Origin: Phaeodactylibacter luteus
Lineage (GTDB): Bacteria > Bacteroidota > Bacteroidia > Chitinophagales > Saprospiraceae
NCBI RefSeq assembly: GCF_007993045.1
Contig: NZ_VOOR01000051.1
Span: forward strand, 1-36,087
Length of the DNA: 36,087 nucleotides
Direction of reading: 5' to 3'
Shown in pieces: positions 33,301-36,087 of the stretch (positions within the stretch are counted from its first letter, which is position 1; every line of letters starts with the position of its first letter). The notes under the pieces were generated by a model that made no database searches, was not told the DNA's origin, and saw only the letters and a list, made by a program, of their open reading frames with translations. The position numbers and the translations under genes are program-made.

Positions 33301-33491
33301 GGTACGCTGGCCGCCCTTCCAATGCTCAAATGGACAACTTGGCCCTCCTCAAAGGGGAGCTGCAACAAGCAACTGAGGAGGCTGGGCAGCTGATGGGGCA
33401 GCTGCAAACGCTCAACAAGAAGTTGGCGGCCAACGGGCTGGAAGCCCTGAGCTTCCGTTCGAAAGAAGAATTTATGGAAGCTGACCAATAG
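30396..33491 (+). CDS. Secreted VPS10/sortilin-type BNR repeat protein
   Basis: A 1031-residue exported protein with a signal peptide (RIAYLFFCGLLSWTSINAQ) followed by a large repeat region, about 30-720, built from Asp-box (BNR) units such as VWRSNDGGITF, LFKTTDGGQTWKLMG, VYKTADGGQSWEKI, LYKSTDGGATWAKI, LYRSDDAGQSWEHL, VHRSDDRGETWKRI and VYRSKDGGLTWRSI. These form beta-propellers as in sortilin/VPS10 and sialidase-like proteins. A beta-sandwich-like part and a Gln/Glu-rich helical tail (about 870-1031) follow. Databases often label this family glycosyl hydrolase, but I see no catalytic glycosidase residues, so ligand binding is the safer reading. It has no recognisable type IX secretion C-terminal domain, hence a periplasmic location is likely. 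Confidence 0.9.
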   Translation: MKRIAYLFFCGLLSWTSINAQETPALNAEGLFGDLSARHIGPALMSGRITDLEGHPTNSRILYAGAAGGGVWRSNDGGITFNSIFDDYPQSIGAIEVDPTDPDLSIWVGTGETWTRNSVSVGKGLFKTTDGGQTWKLMGLENSERISSILVNPNNPKEVFVGVLGALWGDSEDRGVYKTADGGQSWEKILYTNATTGCADLVMAPDDPQTLYASMWEFRRTAWSFSSGGQSSALYKSTDGGATWAKIHNGFPEGKLGRIAVAVAPSNPSRLYAVIESEKNEDKGLYRSDDAGQSWEHLNKDFELTVRPFYFSRIVVSPANADKIAKAGLNGSISEDGGNTFRAIGSGVHADVHDFWFDPNDADRMYLGCDGGVYRSWDGGRGWEMVKGLPVSQYYHVAVDMQEPFRIYGGLQDNGSWVGPSQSVGGIEARDWTEVGYGDGFRVYPHPTDPNICYSEMQGAEAIWRVDLEKQQSKIIKPYPEKGSPDLRFNWNTPITTSAHQPDRLYVGSQFVHRSDDRGETWKRISPDLTTNDPAKQNQEDSGGLSKDNSGAENHCTIFTIAESPLNEKLIFVGTDDGNVQRTKDGGQSWVDLTANFPGLPKNTWAYHIEPSHFDENVVYAVFEGHTQNDHTPYVYRSKDGGLTWRSITTPQLEGFARCLQEDLANPNLLYLGTELGLYITLDGGQNWAKFTNNMPAVAVHHLTLHPRDHSLVMATHGRGIIIIDDVTPLRKLTPEMAAQEVVFMEQPASVIYEAPSFGGNAAYGEFVGDNPSRSAKVVYYLKKRHIFGPMKLEVLDSKGEKIAELTPGKSKGINIVPWNYRYRMPKVAKAKTFSRGGFAAPTVPPGVYTLRMAKGKTTYESTLELIADPASVHTAEERLAQHETAMQLYAMNEELAYLVDQLDQVSAGVSQRLEAEAPKKLKQELIGYQGALEKLREGLVVTTGDNYVGAAAPQLRERMGSLYSEVVGYAGRPSNAQMDNLALLKGELQQATEEAGQLMGQLQTLNKKLAANGLEALSFRSKEEFMEADQ

Positions 33492-33501
33492 CAGCTTTGA
33501 A

Positions 33502-33684
33502 GGGCGTGGGCTAAAATGTCGCAGGCGTTTATCTTTTCTGGGCTCTAGCCGGGCATTGGCCTAGCGCTGCGAAGGGGTGGCAAGCCCGACAGGGCCGAGC
33601 GAAGAGCGAGCCCCGCAGCATAGCGGCACCTGCCCTTAGGCAGGGGCAGGCCCCCTCCAAAAAACGACTATCTGGTTTGCGCCC
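33502..33684 (-). repeat. Dispersed GC-rich palindromic repeat, copy D
   Basis: A full-length reverse-strand copy between the converging VPS10-type and uracil-DNA glycosylase genes. It shares both outer ends with copy A: GGGCGCAAACCAGATAGTCG at the start and GCCTGCGACATTTT...CGCCC at the end. The first hairpin is CCTGCC-TAAG-GGCAGG (perfect arms, third loop variant) and the second GCCC-TGTC-GGGC. One arm of the terminator at 33704-33739 lies just outside. Confidence 0.85.
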
Positions 33685-33703
33685 GCTTTGAAACATAGCG
33701 GAT

Positions 33704-33739
33704 CAAAGGCCTTGGCTCGTTCGGCAGTCAAGGCCTTTG
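33704..33739. terminator. Bidirectional-type terminator hairpin
   Basis: CAAAGGCCTTG (33704-33714) pairs perfectly with CAAGGCCTTTG (33729-33739), 11 bp with a 14-base loop, 22 bases beyond the uracil-DNA glycosylase stop. T-rich sequence is limited on both sides. It probably ends the minus-strand gene and could also stop reading from the VPS10-type gene. Confidence 0.65.
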
Positions 33740-33761
33740 TCATATTAATAGATGATCAGTG

Positions 33762-34346
33762 TCATTGGCCTTTGCCCAAGATTTGGCTTACTTGCTCTTG
33801 CAGGTAGGGAACGGCCTCCTGCTCAAACCAAGGGTGCTGTTTAAGCCAGCGGTTGTTCAATGGGGAAGGGTGGGGCAGGGGGATGGCCTCCGGTCCATAC
33901 TCCCGAAACGCACGCACGGTCTCCGTAAGGTTGCGTTTGCGCTCTTTTCCAAGGTAGTACCGCTGGGCGTACTGCCCAATGTACAAGCGGAGCTTAGCCT
34001 GCGGCATAAACTCCAGACATTGAGCATGCCACTTTGGGGCACAGGCAGCCGGAGGTGGCAAGTCCCCCGATGAAGCCTTGCCCGGGTAACAGAAGGCCAT
34101 GGGCAAAATAGCAAAGTGCTCGGGCGTGTAGAATTCTGCAGCTGTAACGCCAAGCCACTGCCGCAGGCGGGCACCGCTCGGGTCTTTGAACGCAACCCCT
34201 TTCGAGTGGGCTATCCGGCCCGGAGCTTGGCTGATGAGCAGTATTTTAGCAGCGGGGTGGAGCTGGAAAATCGGCTTTGGCCCCAAGGCCAGCTCCCGGG
34301 CGCAATGTGTGCAGCCTCCGATAAGGTGGGGCAAAGGTGTGGGCAT
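33762..34346 (-). CDS. Uracil-DNA glycosylase family protein
   Basis: A small member of the uracil-DNA glycosylase superfamily (COG1573-like), which removes uracil from DNA to start base-excision repair. The 194-residue protein has the N-terminal CTHC pair (Cys12, Cys15), the glycosylase motif LLISQAPGR (about 36-44), a conserved ILPMAFCYPGKASSGDLPPP block (about 80-99), CAPKWHAQC, LYIGQYAQRYYLG (about 121-133) and the DNA-binding loop PHPSPLNNRWLKQHPWFE (about 159-175). Whether the cysteines hold an iron-sulfur cluster, as in family 4 enzymes, is uncertain. The gene is divergent from the DUF2007-msrB-msrA cluster across 89 bases. Confidence 0.9.
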   Translation of the reverse strand: MPTPLPHLIGGCTHCARELALGPKPIFQLHPAAKILLISQAPGRIAHSKGVAFKDPSGARLRQWLGVTAAEFYTPEHFAILPMAFCYPGKASSGDLPPPAACAPKWHAQCLEFMPQAKLRLYIGQYAQRYYLGKERKRNLTETVRAFREYGPEAIPLPHPSPLNNRWLKQHPWFEQEAVPYLQEQVSQILGKGQ

Positions 34347-34435
34347 AAGCCTTCATTTTGGTGCAGGCGATAACATCCTTTAGGTTTTCAGTGTTTAAAG
34401 AGTGCGAACTTAATAACCTTTAAAATTAAAACCTC

Positions 34436-34654
34436 ATGAAAGAAGATTGGGTAAAAGTATTCGAATCCACCGAAATTTTTAAAACCAAACTGGTGGAAGA
34501 TGCATTAAAACAGGAAGGTATCGAAAGCCATATCCTACAGCGCCCGGACAGCGCGATACCTTCTCTTGGCTCAGCGACGCTGTATACCCCAAGAGAAAAG
34601 GCCGAGAAGGCTATGGCCGTGATCAAGGAAATTGATTTTTCCGCGGCTTCCTAA
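34436..34654 (+). CDS. DUF2007 family small protein
   Basis: A 72-residue cytoplasmic protein of the DUF2007 (putative signal-transducing) family. It follows the family pattern of a beta-alpha-beta fold: [20 protein letters not shown] then [18 protein letters not shown] and [18 protein letters not shown]. These proteins resemble PII-like or ferredoxin-like small domains and have no established function. It is the first gene of a compact plus-strand cluster, with 29 bases to msrB, and probably shares its message. The AT-rich upstream region (34381-34435) likely holds the promoter, but I found no exact consensus box. Confidence 0.88.
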   Translation: MKEDWVKVFESTEIFKTKLVEDALKQEGIESHILQRPDSAIPSLGSATLYTPREKAEKAMAVIKEIDFSAAS

Positions 34655-34683
34655 ACAGGGCGCCGGGCCGAAAACAGAAGCGC

Positions 34684-35064
34684 ATGAAAGATAAAGCCAA
34701 TTGGAACAAACTGTCTGCCGAAGAAGAGCGGATAATCGTACACAAAGGGACGGAGCGCCCGTTTTCTGGTATCTACAACGATCATAAGGAAAAAGGGACA
34801 TACGTCTGCCGGCGTTGCGAAGCACCACTCTACCGCTCTGAAGATAAATTCTCTTCAGGCTGTGGGTGGCCTAGTTTCGATGACGAAGTGCCCGGTGCCG
34901 TACGCCGAGAGACAGACGCAGACGGGCGCAGGGTGGAAATTCTTTGTGGGAATTGTGGCGGGCACTTAGGCCATGTCTTTACCGGGGAGCGTTTCACCGC
35001 TAAAAATACCCGGCATTGCGTAAATGCAATTTCTTTGAAGTTTATCCCTGCACAAGATGCCTGA
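34684..35064 (+). CDS. msrB: Peptide-methionine (R)-S-oxide reductase MsrB
   Basis: MsrB reduces the R form of methionine sulfoxide in proteins, repairing oxidative damage with electrons from thioredoxin. The 126-residue protein is the single-domain size. It has the structural zinc pairs CRRC (Cys42, Cys45) and CGNC (Cys88, Cys91), the recycling Cys60 in [11 protein letters not shown], the GGHLGHVF motif, and the catalytic Cys112 in [12 protein letters not shown], so the whole catalytic set is intact. There is no signal peptide, so it is cytoplasmic. Its last eight bases overlap the start of msrA in another frame, pointing to coupled translation of the two stereo-specific repair enzymes. Confidence 0.96.
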   Translation: MKDKANWNKLSAEEERIIVHKGTERPFSGIYNDHKEKGTYVCRRCEAPLYRSEDKFSSGCGWPSFDDEVPGAVRRETDADGRRVEILCGNCGGHLGHVFTGERFTAKNTRHCVNAISLKFIPAQDA

Positions 35065-35560
35065 TGGCCCGCTCTACGAGAAGGCCGCTTTTGCCTGCGG
35101 GTGCTTCTGGAGCAAGCAGTACCACTTTGATCGCCTCCCCGGTGTAGTTTCTTCCCTGACAGGGTACACTGGGGGGCATCTGCCCAATCCTACCTACCAA
35201 CAGGTTTGTACAAAAACGACTGGGCACGCCGAAGCAGTGGAAGTGGTTTTTAATCCCAGGCAGCTCTCTTTCGAAGCGCTGTGCCGGTTCTTTTTTCAGC
35301 TCCATGACCCTGGCAGAGACCGCAGGGGCAAAGGTGGGCAGTACCGGTCTGCTATTTTCTGCTACAGTACGGCCCAACTGCACACCGCCCGGCAGCTCAT
35401 CGGTTTGCTGCAAGCAGGCGGGCAGGCAATTTTTACCGAGCTAAGCCCGGCAGACGTCTTCTGGCCAGCGGAGCCCCGCCACCAAAAGTATTGCGAGCGC
35501 CACAACCGAGCACCAGCTAATGGGCCTACTGCCTATCATTGCGGTGATGCAAAGGCGTAG
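35057..35560 (+). CDS. msrA: Peptide-methionine (S)-S-oxide reductase MsrA
   Basis: MsrA reduces the S form of methionine sulfoxide, complementing MsrB. The 167-residue protein has the catalytic Cys16 in ACGCFWSKQ, the substrate-side [14 protein letters not shown] with Tyr47, Glu59 in TGHAEAVEV, Asp84 in [10 protein letters not shown] and Tyr96 in QYRSAIF. The usual GCFWxxE pattern is GCFWSKQ here, so Gln21 replaces a commonly conserved Glu that is not itself the catalytic acid. A possible recycling Cys lies near the C-terminus (KYCERHN or YHCGDAKA). The ATG overlaps the msrB end by eight bases. Repeat copy E starts 65 bases after the stop, and no classical terminator is seen before it. Confidence 0.95.
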   Translation: MPDGPLYEKAAFACGCFWSKQYHFDRLPGVVSSLTGYTGGHLPNPTYQQVCTKTTGHAEAVEVVFNPRQLSFEALCRFFFQLHDPGRDRRGKGGQYRSAIFCYSTAQLHTARQLIGLLQAGGQAIFTELSPADVFWPAEPRHQKYCERHNRAPANGPTAYHCGDAKA

Positions 35561-35625
35561 GAGAGGGCTCGCCCGCTTCGCCGACGCAAGGCAGACGGTC
35601 ATTTCCTTTCCCCTACACTATGTGA

Positions 35626-35742
35626 GGGGGCCTACCCCTGCCAAACGGCAGGGGTCGCTATGCTGCGGGGCTCGCTCTTCGCTCGGCCCTATCGGGCTTC
35701 CCACCCCTCCGCAGCGCTAGTCCGGTTATATTGGCCTACGCC
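35626..35742 (+). repeat. Dispersed GC-rich palindromic repeat, copy E (internally shortened)
   Basis: Forward copy after msrA. The first hairpin is longest here: CCCCTGCC-AAAC-GGCAGGGG, a perfect 8-bp stem with a fourth loop variant. GCTATGCTGCGGGGCTCGCT and GCCC-TATC-GGGC follow, then GCAGCGCTAG, after which about 45 bases present in copy A are missing and the tail TATATTGGCCTACGCC resumes. That retained tail confirms the 3' boundary of the family. Confidence 0.8.
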
Positions 35743-36025
35743 GTTTTCATCCAGCCCAAAGGGCTGTTGGCATTGGCAAACAGGACAAGCCCGCTGCACA
35801 GACTGCAGGGGCTCGCCGTTTTTTGACTTTATGTGCCGAGGGGCATTGCAGGGTTAAGATGGCGCTTTCCTGCCCACGCTATGAACTTACCCCAATCCTT
35901 AGGACAGCTAAATTTAGTTTTTTTAGTTTGAAAAAACAGTGCTGTGTTTTCCACAAATTAATGACCTTGATTTGGCCCTTTTGCAGGCCAAAAATCAAGG
36001 GTGTTAATTTTGTGCGTAAACACAC
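35743..36025. other. Region between repeat E and the transposase end
   Basis: No gene is supported here. CAGCCC-AAA-GGGCTG is a small hairpin near 35752. The DNA turns AT-rich after about 35900. A left boundary of the insertion sequence should lie between roughly 35900 and 36025, but I cannot place its terminal repeat or target duplication because the other end is outside the window. Confidence 0.4.
35965..36000 (-). terminator. Hairpin downstream of the transposase gene
   Basis: CCTTGATTTGGCC (35965-35977) pairs with GGCCAAAAATCAAGG (35986-36000) with two unpaired A residues and an eight-base loop. It lies 25 bases beyond the transposase stop on the minus strand and may be its terminator or part of the element's end; no strong T run follows. 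Confidence 0.5.
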
Positions 36026-36087
36026 TTACGCAGCTTGCCTTAGAGCCTGCTCGTAGACCTCTTTTGGCCTTTGGTCATCCAGTGAGG
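36026..36087 (-). CDS. Partial transposase C-terminus, probably IS3 family
   Basis: Read on the minus strand from 36085, the last codons give SLDDQRPKEVYEQALRQAA and a TAA stop at 36026-36028. The pattern (Ser-Leu, then RP-x-E-V-Y) resembles the end of IS3-type integrase-core transposases, where a YNxxRPHxSL stretch is followed by TPxxVY. The gene continues beyond the right edge, so the DDE catalytic residues are not visible and the family call rests on 19 residues only. Confidence 0.5.
   Translation of the reverse strand, partial: SLDDQRPKEVYEQALRQAA

Noticed and set aside
30396-33491. Glycosyl hydrolase activity for the VPS10-type protein
   Set aside because: The label comes from propeller similarity; no catalytic acid pair typical of a glycosidase family is visible.
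9179-35742. The five GC-rich repeats as a CRISPR array
   Set aside because: Copies are kilobases apart, occur in both orientations and have no regular spacers or cas genes nearby.
35823-36056. Plus-strand 77-codon frame near the right edge
   Set aside because: Cys-rich, no recognisable domain, and it runs across a hairpin and the antisense of the transposase end.

Overview
The window looks like a chromosomal segment from a marine-type member of Bacteroidota, most likely a Saprospiria (Lewinella/Phaeodactylibacter-like) genome of moderately high GC. The evidence is a full-length SprA translocon and a PorW/SprE lipoprotein (both type IX secretion proteins), several lipoproteins, promoters of the Bacteroidota type (TTG, about 20 bases, then TAnnTTTG), and near absence of Shine-Dalgarno sites. 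The genus is an inference; no rRNA or tRNA gene was recognised.

Layout from left to right: a leader and the giant sprA gene (+) with a strong terminator; a 170-bp self-complementary, MITE-like element; a PhoA-type alkaline phosphatase lipoprotein (-); repeat copy A; dprA (-); a membrane-anchored SH3 protein (+); a glucosaminidase-fold protein that seems to lack its catalytic Glu (-); a PLP trans-sulfuration enzyme (-); an HU gene (-); a 69-residue lipoprotein (+); a four-gene oligopeptide ABC import operon (-) with two tandem binding proteins and two permeases but no ATPase; repeat copy B; an SDR39U1-type epimerase (+); an M23 peptidase (-) divergent from PorW/SprE (+); a succinylglutamate desuccinylase/aspartoacylase-like gene (+); repeat copy C; a class V aminotransferase (+); a LolA-like lipoprotein-sorting fold protein (+); a VPS10/BNR repeat protein (+); repeat copy D; a uracil-DNA glycosylase family gene (-); a DUF2007-msrB-msrA cluster (+); repeat copy E; and the 3' end of a probable IS3-family transposase cut by the right edge.

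Functional themes are protein export and the envelope (SprA, PorW, M23 peptidase, glucosaminidase-like and SH3 proteins), peptide uptake (opp operon), methionine and sulfur chemistry (trans-sulfuration enzyme, MsrB/MsrA) and DNA maintenance or uptake (DprA, HU, uracil-DNA glycosylase).

The least explained material lies between genes. Five copies of a GC-rich dispersed repeat keep their hairpin arms while the loop changes. There is one MITE-like palindrome, a second small repeat family that may be interrupted by the first, and several strong hairpins at gene junctions without a U tract. The genes themselves are mostly recognisable families, some with unusual insertions. I did not find a convincing new defence or biosynthetic system.
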